Shown piece by piece: positions 1 to 10,588 of a DNA stretch of 64,000 nucleotides. The position numbers were made by a program, and so were the translations under genes. Within the stretch, counting starts at the first letter, position 1. The number at the start of each line of letters is the position of its first letter. The stretch is from assembly GCF_030866765.1 (NCBI RefSeq), contig NZ_CP133017.1, positions 1,455,001 through 1,519,000 on the forward strand, in the 5' to 3' direction. The notes below the pieces were generated by a model. The model was not told where the DNA came from. It did no database searches and saw only the letters and a list, made by a program, of their open reading frames with translations. This DNA comes from Paenibacillus silvisoli. Its GTDB lineage: Bacteria; Bacillota; Bacilli; Paenibacillales; Paenibacillaceae.

Positions 1-2758
<2,758 letters not shown>

Positions 2759-2913
2759 GGGATGCACTCCTTAGCGAGGAAAAGTCTGTAAACTAGCATT
2801 CATCGCTAGCATAATTCCTACCGAACGGGTTGTCTATGTGAAAGGACGCTTAATTTTACAATTTTTTACAAAATTCAATAAAAAATAGTTGTTTTTAGAC
2901 ATCGCTGTTTCTC

Positions 2914-2942
2914 TTTCCAAACGTTTCCTAATTGGCTATAAT
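2914..2942 (+). promoter_or_regulatory. Sigma-A-type promoter of leader A
   Basis: TTTCCA (2914-2919), 17-base spacer, perfect TATAAT (2937-2942). It stands about 50 bases before the conserved AATGGTGGGAT block that opens leader A. Confidence 0.6.
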
Positions 2943-2983
2943 AAAACCAGCTTGAAGGAAATGGTGGGATTAGGGCATTGTTG

Positions 2984-3016
2984 ATGAATAGGTTCCAGAC
3001 AACAGTTCTCGTATAA
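2984..3016 (+). CDS. Possible leader peptide of attenuator A
   Basis: A 10-codon ORF, MNRFQTTVLV, inside leader A. Its first codons form the 5' strand of the long-range stem. It aligns with the ORF MAVFLTEV at the same place in leader B: F at codon 4, T at codon 6, and V in both. The ribosome site is weak (AGGG, 8 bases upstream). If it is translated, a stalled ribosome would open the long-range stem, as in drug-inducible attenuators. Inference only. Confidence 0.3.
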   Translation: MNRFQTTVLV

Positions 3017-3193
3017 CAAACGAACTGAATAACGCATGTACGCGATGCAGCACTGCCGGCCTCAAGCCATGTTGAGGCGTTCTTTGCCGTGTCGATGCTC
3101 ATGCTTGTCTGAATTGAATCCTATCCTCATCATCGCTCTATCAACGATAAACCGCGACTAGACCAGCTGCGGTTCGTATTGTCGTTTGCGTAT

Positions 3194-3229
3194 AGCCGTG
3201 GATGAACGATGTTCATTCACGGCTTTTTT
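3194..3229 (+). terminator. Intrinsic terminator of leader A
   Basis: AGCCGTG/CACGGCT plus ATGAAC/GTTCAT stem with a short loop and a T-run. 32 of 34 bases match the terminator at 13472-13506, far more than the flanking sequence does. Confidence 0.85.
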
Positions 3230-3276
3230 GCGTTCCCGTTTTACGATCAAGCTGCTATTTAATAAAGGGGATGACG

Positions 3277-3402
3277 ATGGACAATTGGTCGGAACAGGCG
3301 GAAAGGCTGGAGCTGTCTGAACACGACGCGCTCGTGCAGGCAGACGCGGCGGCGCTGGAGGTTCAAACCTGTCACATCCCTGCCGCTGCGAGCGAAACAT
3401 AG
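3277..3402 (+). CDS. Small acidic hypothetical protein
   Basis: 41 codons starting MDNWSEQAERLELSEHD, located between terminator A and the nucleotidyltransferase. AAAGGGG (3264-3270) lies 6 bases before the ATG at 3277; an in-frame ATG at 3271 is too close to it. It is acidic, with no membrane segment and no domain I recognise. It ends 23 bases before the next start and would share its transcript. It may be a real small protein or only a spacer. Confidence 0.4.
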   Translation: MDNWSEQAERLELSEHDALVQADAAALEVQTCHIPAAASET

Positions 3403-3425
3403 CGATGTAAAAAGGAGGCATAACG

Positions 3426-4544
3426 ATGCTAAACGTATTCGAAGTCGCACAAACGGTGGTCAGCCATATTCAAAAGCATTATGCCGAAGACGTTGCGCTC
3501 ATCGCTTACTACGGTTCATATGCGCAAGGGACGGCCACCTCGCGGTCGGATCTCGATTTCTTCTTCATTCCGGCCACAGAGCGCGGCTATCAGGCTAGCA
3601 TCCAATTTGTAATCGACGATATCAGCTTTGATTTTTGGCCGATCAGCTGGGAGAGGGCGGAACGAATGGCCAAATTCGAGGAGCAGAACACGACGATTAT
3701 CGCGGATTGCAACCTATTGTACGTTCGTTCCGAGGAGGACCGGGAACGGTTTCTTAAGCTTCGAGAATGGATTGCCGAGCTGCCTCAGCAGCAGGGGTTG
3801 ACGTTCATCGAGAAGGCGGAGGCCCAGTTGCGCGACGTTTATGTGCATCTCTACAAAATGAGCCGACTTGCCGAGGGGGATTTCGCCGCCTGCCGGACGG
3901 AAGCTCATGGCGTGCTGAATAAGACGGTGTACAGTCTCGCGCTGCTCAATCGAACGTATATGACAAGGGGCTGGGGCAAGAACCGCGAGCAGCTGCGGCA
4001 GTTTGCAGTACGTCCGGTACGTCTGGAGCAGCTGGCGGAAACGATTTTAAGCGCAGGCTCGATCAAGGAAATCCGTGAAGCATGCGAGCGGCTGACGGAG
4101 GACATGGTGACCTTGCTGACGGAGCAGCGGCCTGCGCATAAGGGCGCTCCGTCTTTTCCGGATCGGGCAAAAGGCTTCTATGAAGAGATAAAAGGGATTT
4201 TCGATAAAATCATTACGGCCTGCGAGAAGAACGATTATATGCTAGCCTCGTATTGGGCGATCGGCGTGCAGGATGAGGCTGCCGCGTTTCTCTATTATTT
4301 CGAATGCGGACTTTGGCCCGATAGATTGGAGATCGGCGCAGCCTATCAATCGTTCTATCATGAAGCGGGCTTGCCTGATTTGATTCCGCTTCTGAACCCT
4401 CGTGATCTCGTTCCGCTGCATGATGCGGTTGTACGTCTGGACCAGCTGCTCGAGAGACATTTGCAAGAACGGGGCGTGAGGATGAACCGATTTGAAGGTG
4501 TGGCACAGTTCGAGGGGTTTTTGGAAGCGCGCGTGCGAGCATGA
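3426..4544 (+). CDS. Nucleotidyltransferase-domain protein, possible antibiotic nucleotidyltransferase
   Basis: 372-aa soluble protein with an N-terminal NTP_transf_2 domain. The pol-beta signature is complete: G30-S31 followed by D42 and D44 (GSYAQGTATSRSDLDFFF), the metal-binding set used by kanamycin and lincosamide nucleotidyltransferases. The remaining roughly 270 residues are helical and resemble the C-terminal halves of aminoglycoside/lincosamide adenylyltransferases only in general character, so the substrate is open. AAAAGGAGG lies 9 bases before the ATG. It is controlled by attenuator leader A, whose twin precedes an rRNA methyltransferase operon; that context favours a drug-modifying role over housekeeping nucleotidyl transfer. 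The family is sure, the substrate is not. Confidence 0.85.
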   Translation: MLNVFEVAQTVVSHIQKHYAEDVALIAYYGSYAQGTATSRSDLDFFFIPATERGYQASIQFVIDDISFDFWPISWERAERMAKFEEQNTTIIADCNLLYVRSEEDRERFLKLREWIAELPQQQGLTFIEKAEAQLRDVYVHLYKMSRLAEGDFAACRTEAHGVLNKTVYSLALLNRTYMTRGWGKNREQLRQFAVRPVRLEQLAETILSAGSIKEIREACERLTEDMVTLLTEQRPAHKGAPSFPDRAKGFYEEIKGIFDKIITACEKNDYMLASYWAIGVQDEAAAFLYYFECGLWPDRLEIGAAYQSFYHEAGLPDLIPLLNPRDLVPLHDAVVRLDQLLERHLQERGVRMNRFEGVAQFEGFLEARVRA

Positions 4545-4566
4545 AAAAATGATTTTAAATTCATAG

Positions 4567-4595
4567 TTGACTTATCGGATTAATCAGATTATGAT
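4567..4595 (+). promoter_or_regulatory. Promoter of the ssu operon
   Basis: TTGACT (4567-4572), 17-base spacer, TATGAT (4590-4595), immediately after the nucleotidyltransferase gene. The AT-rich ATCGGATTAATCAGATT between the boxes could hold a regulator site, but I cannot assign one. Confidence 0.7.
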
Positions 4596-4620
4596 AAGAA
4601 CATCAAATACAGCAAGCCGA

Positions 4621-4703
4621 CCGGACAGCCGGAGGCTTCCATGCATGGCCGATACTCCTCACGGAGATTGGACCTGATTATGCGATGGAGGCCTCCGGCT
4701 TTT
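4621..4703 (+). promoter_or_regulatory. Leader hairpin of ssu operon (ACCGGA-CAG-CCGGAG motif)
   Basis: The 16-base arm AGCCGGAGGCTTCCAT (4627-4642) pairs with ATGGAGGCCTCCGGCT (4685-4700) with one mismatch, enclosing a CTCC/GGAG hairpin and followed by a short T-run. It lies between promoter and first gene, so it can act as an attenuator. ACCGGA-N3-CCGGAG recurs with identical spacing before the second sulfur operon at 31138. Confidence 0.55.
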
Positions 4704-4742
4704 CGCGTTGCTTGGATTCAATGGCAAAGGGGTTCGATACAC

Positions 4743-5771
4743 ATGACAAAAACGACGAAACGACGTTCACTGACGATAGCGCTGCTTGGCTTCATTTTAC
4801 TCTTATCTGCTTGCGGCACGAACAATACCGGCGGGAATAAGGCAGCAAACAATTCCGCTTCGGGCAATGATTCAACAGCCGCCGAGGCTCCCGCGAACGA
4901 CGCGGGTAAGGCGACGAAAGAGCTTCGTATCGGCTTCCAAAAATACGGAACCGTTAATATTCTCAAAGCGAAGGGGATGCTTGAGAAGCGTCTGGAATCC
5001 GAAGGCTACAAAGTGACATGGACGGAGTTTCCGGGCGGGCCGCAGCTGCTTGAGGCGCTGAACGTCGGAAGCATCGACATCGGCCATACGGGAGAAGCGC
5101 CGCCGATCTTCGCGCAAGCCGCGGATACGCCGCTCGTGTATTTGGCTCATGAGCCGGAAAGTCCGGCAAGCGAAGGGATCATCGTGCCGAAGGATTCGAA
5201 AATCGAGACGCTGGCCGATTTGAAAGGGAAGAAGGTCGCGCTCAACAAAGGGTCCAACGTTCACTATTTGCTGGTCAAAGCGCTGGAGAAAGCCGGCGTC
5301 GACTATAAGGATATTACGCCTGTGTTTCTGAAGCCCGGCGATGCGCGGGTTGCGTTCGAGAACGGCAGCGTAGACGCGTGGGTCATCTGGGATCCGTTCC
5401 TCGCCGCCGCTCAAACGGCGACAGGGGCTAAGCTGCTGACCGACGGCGCAGGGCTTGTGTCCAACATTGAATTCTACTTGGCTTCGCGCCAATTCGCGGA
5501 GAACAACCAGCCGGTCATCGATGCGTTCAACGACGAGCTGAACAAGATCGACCAGTGGGCGAAGGAAAATCAGAAGGAAGTGGCGGAGCTGCTGTCGCCG
5601 CAGCTGGGGATTGACGTACCTTCGCTGGAAATCGCATCGGAACGAAGAGAGTACGGCATTACGCCGATTGACGACAGCGTCATTGAAGCCCAGCAGAAGA
5701 TCGCCGACACGTTCTTCGCCCTGCAGCTCATTCCGAAAGAAATTACGGTGAAAGACGCAACGTTGAAATAA
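4743..5771 (+). CDS. ssuA: Aliphatic sulfonate ABC transporter substrate-binding lipoprotein SsuA
   Basis: Captures alkanesulfonates at the outer face of the membrane for SsuCB. 342 aa with a signal peptide ending in lipobox LLLSAC, a short Ser/Asn/Ala linker, then the NMT1/SsuA fold: LRIGFQKYGTVNILKAKG, EFPGGPQLLEALNVGSIDIGHTGE and PVFLKPGDARVAFENGSVDAW, all typical of SsuA. The ATG at 4743 is chosen because AAAGGGG lies 10 bases upstream and the lipoprotein signal begins there; an in-frame ATG at 4641 lies inside the leader hairpin. First gene of ssuADCB, presumably induced when sulfate or cysteine is scarce. Confidence 0.93.
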   Translation: MTKTTKRRSLTIALLGFILLLSACGTNNTGGNKAANNSASGNDSTAAEAPANDAGKATKELRIGFQKYGTVNILKAKGMLEKRLESEGYKVTWTEFPGGPQLLEALNVGSIDIGHTGEAPPIFAQAADTPLVYLAHEPESPASEGIIVPKDSKIETLADLKGKKVALNKGSNVHYLLVKALEKAGVDYKDITPVFLKPGDARVAFENGSVDAWVIWDPFLAAAQTATGAKLLTDGAGLVSNIEFYLASRQFAENNQPVIDAFNDELNKIDQWAKENQKEVAELLSPQLGIDVPSLEIASERREYGITPIDDSVIEAQQKIADTFFALQLIPKEITVKDATLK

Positions 5772-5837
5772 TTATGATTCAGTACGATTCAGTAGAACTC
5801 GGTACGACTCGACCATACTTATGCGGAGGGGATTCAA

Positions 5838-6983
5838 ATGGAAGTATTCTGGTTTATTCCAACTCATGGCGACGGACGGTATTTAGGATCGGCGGAGGGG
5901 GCGCGCGCGGTTGACGCCACCTATATGAGGCAAATCGCGCAAGCGGCGGATCGCCTCGGCTATGGCGGCGTGCTGCTGCCGACGGGCAGCTCCTGCGAGG
6001 ATGCGTGGGTTGTCGCTTCCTCGCTCATTCCGGTGACGGAGCGGCTTAAGTTTCTCGTCGCGGTCCGTCCGGGCTTGATGTCGCCGACGCTGTCGGCGCG
6101 GATGGCCGCAACCTTTGACCGGATATCCGGCGGGCGGCTGCTCATTAACGTCGTGACCGGCGGCGATCCGGTGGAGAATGCCGGGGACGGTCTATTCCTT
6201 AACCATTCCGAGCGTTACGAGCTGACGAATGAGTTTTTGGAAGTGTGGCGCAGGGAGCTTGCGGGAGAGACCGTTCAATTCGAAGGCGGCCATTTGAAAA
6301 TCGAAGGCGGCAAGGTGCTCTATCCGCCTGTTCAAAAGCCGTACCCGCCGCTTTATTTCGGCGGATCGTCGGCGGCGGCGCAGGAGGTCGCTGCCGACCA
6401 TATCGACGTGTACCTGTCGTGGGGCGAGCCGCCGCATGAGGTAGCCGAGAAGCTGGATCAGGTGCGCAAGCTCGCGGCGGAACGCGGCAGACAGGTTCGC
6501 TTCGGCATCCGGCTTCATGTCATCGTCCGCGAAACCTCGGAAGAAGCGTGGCGGGAAGCAGACCGCCTGATCAGCAAAGTCGACGATGCCGCTATCGAGG
6601 CTGCGCGCAAAGTATTTGCCCGCTATGACTCGGTCGGCCAGCAGCGGATGACGCGCTTGCACGGCGGAGACCGGAGCCAGCTGGAGATTTACCCGAACCT
6701 GTGGGCCGGCGTGGGACTCGTCCGCGGCGGAGCGGGAACGGCGCTTGTCGGCAATCCGCAAGAGGTGGCAGGTCTCATGAAGCAATACGCCGATCTCGGA
6801 ATCGATACGTTTATTCTGTCCGGCTATCCGCATTTGGAGGAGGCGTATCAGTTCGCTGACCTGGTGTTCCCGCTCCTGCCCGTGAAGCGGCCGGAAGGAA
6901 CCGGCGGTCCAACCTCCACGAGTCCATTCGGAGAGCTGATCGCGAATTCCATCAAGCCTTCGGAAAAAGCGCCGGTTAGCTAA
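5838..6983 (+). CDS. ssuD: FMNH2-dependent alkanesulfonate monooxygenase SsuD
   Basis: Cleaves alkanesulfonates to aldehyde and sulfite using FMNH2 and O2 in the cytosol. 381 aa, the usual length, all of it one bacterial-luciferase-like barrel. Diagnostic stretches: [14 protein letters not shown] at the start, [34 protein letters not shown] and [14 protein letters not shown] ribosome site (GCGGAGGGG) precedes the ATG. It lies between the binding protein and the permease. No SsuE flavin reductase gene is adjacent, so reduced FMN must come from elsewhere in the genome. Confidence 0.95.
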   Translation: MEVFWFIPTHGDGRYLGSAEGARAVDATYMRQIAQAADRLGYGGVLLPTGSSCEDAWVVASSLIPVTERLKFLVAVRPGLMSPTLSARMAATFDRISGGRLLINVVTGGDPVENAGDGLFLNHSERYELTNEFLEVWRRELAGETVQFEGGHLKIEGGKVLYPPVQKPYPPLYFGGSSAAAQEVAADHIDVYLSWGEPPHEVAEKLDQVRKLAAERGRQVRFGIRLHVIVRETSEEAWREADRLISKVDDAAIEAARKVFARYDSVGQQRMTRLHGGDRSQLEIYPNLWAGVGLVRGGAGTALVGNPQEVAGLMKQYADLGIDTFILSGYPHLEEAYQFADLVFPLLPVKRPEGTGGPTSTSPFGELIANSIKPSEKAPVS

Positions 6984-6997
6984 GGGGGCGAACGGAG

Positions 6998-7882
6998 ATG
7001 AGCGATACAACAACAACAACGAAAACGGCCGCTGCTTCGGCGGCCCAGGCTCCGACTGCGGCAAAGGCTAGGACGAAGTCGAAGTCGAAGGCTGCTTCAA
7101 CCAACAAATGGCTGATCCGGTTACGTACCTTGCTGCTGGAGTGGGCGATTCCGATTTTGGCGGTCGCGCTTTGGCAGTGGTTCGGCAGCATGGAGTGGAT
7201 TTCTTCGCGCATATTGCCGACGCCGGCGGCAGTCGTGGAGGCTGGCTGGAAGCTGGTGGAGAACGGCCAACTGTTCACGTACATCGGGGACAGCACGCGG
7301 CGCGCCTTTATCGGCTTTGCCATCGGCGGCGGCATCGGCTTCGCGCTGGCCATCTTGAACGGCCTGCTCCCGTTGTCCGAGAAGCTGACGGACTCCAGCA
7401 TCCAGATGATCCGCACGATTCCGCATCTCTCGCTTATTCCGCTTATCATTGCGTGGTTCGGAATCGGCGAGCAGGGCAAAATTTTTCTCGTCGCGCTTGG
7501 CGTGGCGTTCCCGATTTACTTAAATACGCTCCATGGCATCCGTTCCATCGATCACGGGCTGATCGAGATGGGTCGCACGTACGGACTTCGGGGCTTCGGC
7601 TTATTCCGCTCGATTATTTTTCCGGGCGCGCTGCCGTCCATTCTTGTGGGATTGCGCTTCGCGCTCGGCATTATGTGGATCACGCTCATCGTATCGGAAA
7701 CGATCTCCTCGGACAGCGGCATCGGCTATATGGCGATGAACGCGAGGGAGTTTTTCCAGATGGATGTCGTGGTGCTCAGCATCATTATTTACGCTTTGCT
7801 CGGCAAGCTGTCGGATTGGATCGCAAAACAGATGGAAAGGAGCTGGCTGCAATGGCATCCGCACTTCCGCAACGGGAAGTAA
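6998..7882 (+). CDS. ssuC: Sulfonate ABC transporter permease SsuC
   Basis: 294 aa. A Thr/Ala/Lys-rich cytoplasmic N-terminus of about 40 residues precedes the BPD_transp_1 core with about six membrane helices (first about residues 47-65). The EAA-type loop around [27 protein letters not shown] is where the ATPase docks. It ends 31 bases inside the start of ssuB, so the two are translationally coupled. The N-terminal low-complexity tail is longer than in E. coli SsuC. Confidence 0.92.
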   Translation: MSDTTTTTKTAAASAAQAPTAAKARTKSKSKAASTNKWLIRLRTLLLEWAIPILAVALWQWFGSMEWISSRILPTPAAVVEAGWKLVENGQLFTYIGDSTRRAFIGFAIGGGIGFALAILNGLLPLSEKLTDSSIQMIRTIPHLSLIPLIIAWFGIGEQGKIFLVALGVAFPIYLNTLHGIRSIDHGLIEMGRTYGLRGFGLFRSIIFPGALPSILVGLRFALGIMWITLIVSETISSDSGIGYMAMNAREFFQMDVVVLSIIIYALLGKLSDWIAKQMERSWLQWHPHFRNGK

Positions 7883-8727
7883 GCGTACCTCAACCTCAGG
7901 CGGTGAAGTCGCCAATCACCGAATCGCGGGCGGCGGCGACGGTTACCGCCGGCGCGGTATCAGAAGAGCGTAGCTCCTCCCGAGGATTGCAAATCGAGGC
8001 GCGCGGCGCGGTCGTCCGCTTCGGCGATCTCACCGTGCTGCGCGAGGTGAATCTGTCGATTCCGTCGGGCCAGTTTCTGGCGGTCGTCGGACGAAGCGGC
8101 TGCGGCAAAAGCACGCTGCTCCGTCTGCTCGCCGGCCTTGAAGAGGCCGCGGCGGGCACGGTCACGCTCGGCGGAACGGCCGTCTCCGGCTTGCGGCCTG
8201 ACGTGCGGGTCATGTTCCAGGACGCGCGTCTGCTGCCGTGGAAGACGGTGCTGGACAACGTCCGGGTCGGCGTGCCGGGAGGCGACCGCGCCAAAGCGCT
8301 GGCGGCGCTGGAGCTCGTCGGGCTCGCGGACCGGGCGAAGGAGTGGCCGTCCGTCCTCTCCGGCGGCCAGCGCCAACGGGTCGCGCTCGCCCGCGCGCTT
8401 GCCGGCGAGCCGAGCCTCCTGCTGTTCGACGAGCCGCTTGGCGCGCTCGACGCGCTGACCCGCATCGAGATGCAGTCGCTCATCGAGCGGCTCTGGCGGG
8501 AGAAGCGCTTCACGGCGGTGCTCGTGACGCATGACGTCGGCGAAGCGGTCGCGCTCGCCGACCGCGTCGTGCTGGTCGAGAACGGCACGATCGCGCAGGA
8601 CGTCGACATCGCGCTGGCGCGGCCGCGCGAGAAGGACAATGGCTTCGCCCATTACGAGAACACGATTCTGAATCGCGTGCTGGCAAGACAGCCGGCCGAA
8701 GCCGGCCAGGCCGGGTTCTCGATCTAG
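7852..8727 (+). CDS. ssuB: Sulfonate ABC transporter ATPase SsuB
   Basis: 291 aa. Walker [11 protein letters not shown]-loop in [11 protein letters not shown], signature [15 protein letters not shown], Walker [14 protein letters not shown], His-switch VTHDV. It powers SsuC. The open frame extends upstream to 7108, but that part overlaps ssuC. The ATG at 7852 has AGGAG 9 bases upstream and gives a protein of family length plus a 45-residue Ala/Ser/Pro-rich leader. It overlaps ssuC by 31 bases. Last gene of the operon. Confidence 0.93.
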   Translation: MASALPQREVSVPQPQAVKSPITESRAAATVTAGAVSEERSSSRGLQIEARGAVVRFGDLTVLREVNLSIPSGQFLAVVGRSGCGKSTLLRLLAGLEEAAAGTVTLGGTAVSGLRPDVRVMFQDARLLPWKTVLDNVRVGVPGGDRAKALAALELVGLADRAKEWPSVLSGGQRQRVALARALAGEPSLLLFDEPLGALDALTRIEMQSLIERLWREKRFTAVLVTHDVGEAVALADRVVLVENGTIAQDVDIALARPREKDNGFAHYENTILNRVLARQPAEAGQAGFSI

Positions 8728-8740
8728 GCATTCATACAGA

Positions 8741-8779
8741 AGACCGCTTGCAGGGGGGGACCCTGCGAGCGGTCTTTTT
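8741..8779 (+). terminator. Terminator of ssuADCB
   Basis: AGACCGCTTGCAGGG pairs with CCCTGCGAGCGGTCT, followed by a run of T. Confidence 0.92.
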
Positions 8780-8882
8780 TTAGCTGCTAGAACGGGCACA
8801 TCAAATGGAAGGGGACGTGCGTACAGACGGCTTGCTATGGCTTGAATAGATTGTAATACCCGTAGAAAAGAGGTGATGATGG

Positions 8883-9329
8883 ATGGCTGTAAAATCCAAG
8901 ACGACCAGGAACGACGCCAAGCAATGGATGGATCAACCTGTTTATATCGAATTAAAGGACGGTCGATCTTACGTTGGTTGGGTCACGGATGCCATGAATG
9001 GACAACTAATATTGTCCGGTCAGAGAAGTCAGCGGAGAACAAAGATGAATTCTACCAAACGTGCAGGCAAAGCCGCGGTTTCCGGTTTTATTCCAGGAAT
9101 ACTGGGATTAATGGGAGGCGGTTCGAAGTTTGGCGGTGGTATGTTTCCCGGGGTTGGGGGCATCGGAGGAAGTACGGCAGGTGGAGTAGCCGGAGGCTTT
9201 GGAGGCTTTGGGGGCTTTGGGGGCATAGAGAATATCATGGGAATGATGGGGAAAACATTTCCGATGATAAAAATAGGCTATGGAATGATCAAATCCGTGA
9301 TGCCGATTTTGAAAATGTTTAACGTTTAA
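8883..9329 (+). CDS. Gly-rich hypothetical protein with LSm/SH3-like N-terminus
   Basis: 148 aa. Residues about 15-50 (MDQPVYIELKDGRSYVGWVT) resemble the small beta-barrel of LSm-like or YlmC-type proteins. A Gly-rich segment (about residues 70-115, GFGGFGGFGG) and a hydrophobic Met/Ile-rich tail follow. The start at 8883 has AGAGGTG 9 bases upstream; the ATG cluster at 8873 belongs to another frame that yields an unconvincing Arg/Trp-rich shadow. It stands alone between two terminated operons. Function unknown. Confidence 0.7.
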   Translation: MAVKSKTTRNDAKQWMDQPVYIELKDGRSYVGWVTDAMNGQLILSGQRSQRRTKMNSTKRAGKAAVSGFIPGILGLMGGGSKFGGGMFPGVGGIGGSTAGGVAGGFGGFGGFGGIENIMGMMGKTFPMIKIGYGMIKSVMPILKMFNV

Positions 9330-9343
9330 AAGATGAAACTCGT

Positions 9344-9491
9344 CTAACGGTTGCCACGAAGGCTATTTCGCCTCAAAGGCCCCTTTTGAATAGGTTAACG
9401 GTTGCCATGTAGGGCCAAATAGGCGCTGTGGCAGCCGTTAGACTTCAAAAAGGGCCGTTGTTGGGCAAATAAGCGCTGTAACAACCGATAG
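9344..9491 (+). repeat. Intergenic palindromic repeat, family 1 (CTAACGGTTGCCAC), 148-bp copy
   Basis: Four arms: CTAACGGTTGCCAC at 9344, TTAACGGTTGCCAT at 9395, then inverted GGCAGCCGTTAG ending 9441 and ACAACCGATAG ending 9491. Arms within each pair are 50-51 bases apart, so the whole is an imperfect long hairpin. A longer copy lies at 27375-27559. No coding frame is convincing in 9330-9546. Confidence 0.8.
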
Positions 9492-9546
9492 ATGCTTCAG
9501 ATGTTCTCCCGCGCTGCCGCCATAAGGCAGGTTTCTCTACACTCCG

Positions 9547-9579
9547 AAGATCCGTGGTTTCCGCGGATCTTTTGTTTTT
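9547..9579 (+). terminator. Intrinsic terminator between repeat and glycosyltransferase operon
   Basis: AAGATCCGTGG/CCGCGGATCTT stem, three-base loop, T-rich tail. It probably ends transcription from 8883. The 190 bases that follow are AT-richer and should hold the next promoter, which I could not place firmly. Confidence 0.75.
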
Positions 9580-9772
9580 ACAAGGGGCGGTTTTATTTAA
9601 TTTTGATTAAATTTAGCATTATTTTCCATTCCGAGCTTGCAAAGCAGCCTCATTATTGCTGTAAACGCTTCTACCGCATCGAATTTTCACCGCGCTGTAC
9701 GGCTTGCGCCCTGTTTCTCGTTCCCGCTGCCGCATATCATGATCACATTACTGCTGAACGGGAGTTGAAGCG

Positions 9773-10588
9773 ATGCCACGCCTCGTGCGGATCAAGAGCA
9801 GCAAGGTGAAGATCGACGTGTTCATACCGGCTATCGAAAAGGACCTCGGCACCCTCCCCTATGTCATCAATGCGGTCAGAAAGCAGGTCAAACATCCGAT
9901 CGGCCGGTTTCTGATCGTTTCGCCGAACAGCAGCCGCATCAAGGCGCTGTGCAAGCGCAAGCGGTGCACGTTCGTGAACGAGAACAAGGTACTGCCGATC
10001 ACGAAGAAGCATATCCATTACCGCTCCAGACGATGGGAGCGTTCAGGCTGGATGTTCCAGCAGCTGTTGAAGCTTGGCGGCGACAAGCTGTGTTCCTCGA
10101 ACTATTTTCTCGTCATCGACGCCGACACCGTGCTGATCAGGCCGCATGTGTTTCGCTCCGGCGGCAAAACGCTGTTCTATTGCCGGAACTGGAGCCAGCC
10201 GGAATATTTTCGCACGTATCGGAAGCTGATGGGGAAGAAGGCGATCCGCCCGGCCTCCTTCGTGACGCATTACATGCTGTTCGAACGATCGAAGCTGCGC
10301 CAGATGAAGAAGATGATTGCCGCGAAGCACGGCATGAGCTGGTATCGGGCGATTCTGAAAAGCATGGACCGGACGAAGCAGTTCGCGTTCTCGGAATTCG
10401 AAACGTACGCCAACTATTTATATGCCCGGAACCGAAGCGGCGTCGGCATCCGAAAGGCGCTGAACAAGAGCCTCAACATGAGTGCCAGTCAGCTTTCGCC
10501 GGCGCGGCGCCAATCGCTTGCCCGCAGCTATCGATCGGTATCGTTCCATAAACGCAAAGCCTATTCGCGCAAGAGGTACAGCCGGTGA
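9773..10588 (+). CDS. DUF6492-type glycosyltransferase
   Basis: 271 aa soluble protein with a GT-A-like layout: N-terminal VKIDVFIPAIEKDLGTLPYV, then the nucleotide-sugar/metal motif VIDADTVLI (about residues 115-123), then a basic C-terminus rich in Arg/Lys. It resembles DUF6492 proteins of Paenibacillus. GGGAG lies 8 bases before the ATG. The stop overlaps the GTG of the next glycosyltransferase by 4 bases (GTGA). With manC downstream, it probably adds sugar to a mannose-containing polysaccharide or surface glycan; the acceptor is unknown. Confidence 0.8.
   Translation: MPRLVRIKSSKVKIDVFIPAIEKDLGTLPYVINAVRKQVKHPIGRFLIVSPNSSRIKALCKRKRCTFVNENKVLPITKKHIHYRSRRWERSGWMFQQLLKLGGDKLCSSNYFLVIDADTVLIRPHVFRSGGKTLFYCRNWSQPEYFRTYRKLMGKKAIRPASFVTHYMLFERSKLRQMKKMIAAKHGMSWYRAILKSMDRTKQFAFSEFETYANYLYARNRSGVGIRKALNKSLNMSASQLSPARRQSLARSYRSVSFHKRKAYSRKRYSR

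Larger units (their letters stand above)
2950..3229 (+). promoter_or_regulatory. Leader A: structured transcription attenuator upstream of nucleotidyltransferase
   Basis: About 280 transcribed, mostly non-coding bases between a promoter and a strong intrinsic terminator (3194-3229). Elements in order: AATGGTGGGAT (2960-2970); a possible 10-codon leader ORF (2984-3016); a block AGCACT, stem-loop, TTTGCCGTGTC; a long-range stem GATGAATAGG (2983-2992) with CCTAT and TCATC (3120-3131); a hairpin AACGA/AACCGC with GCGGTT/TCGTT (3143-3186); then the terminator. The same elements in the same order occur at 13237-13506, where the paired bases differ but still pair. It matches no riboswitch class I know. 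The most likely role is conditional termination ahead of the gene at 3426. Confidence 0.7.

Noticed and set aside
2950-3229. T-box, S-box or cobalamin riboswitch for leader A (and B)
   Set aside because: No T-box antiterminator sequence, no S-box core and no cobalamin B12-box could be found; neither downstream gene fits amino acid, methionine or B12 control.
7108-7851. N-terminal 248-residue extension of SsuB
   Set aside because: It lies in another frame over the ssuC gene and lacks domain similarity; the ATG at 7852 has a good ribosome site.
8873-9322. Alternative frame over the Gly-rich protein gene
   Set aside because: Its product is an Arg/Trp/Gly-rich shadow; the frame at 8883 gives the LSm-like domain and better ribosome-site spacing.
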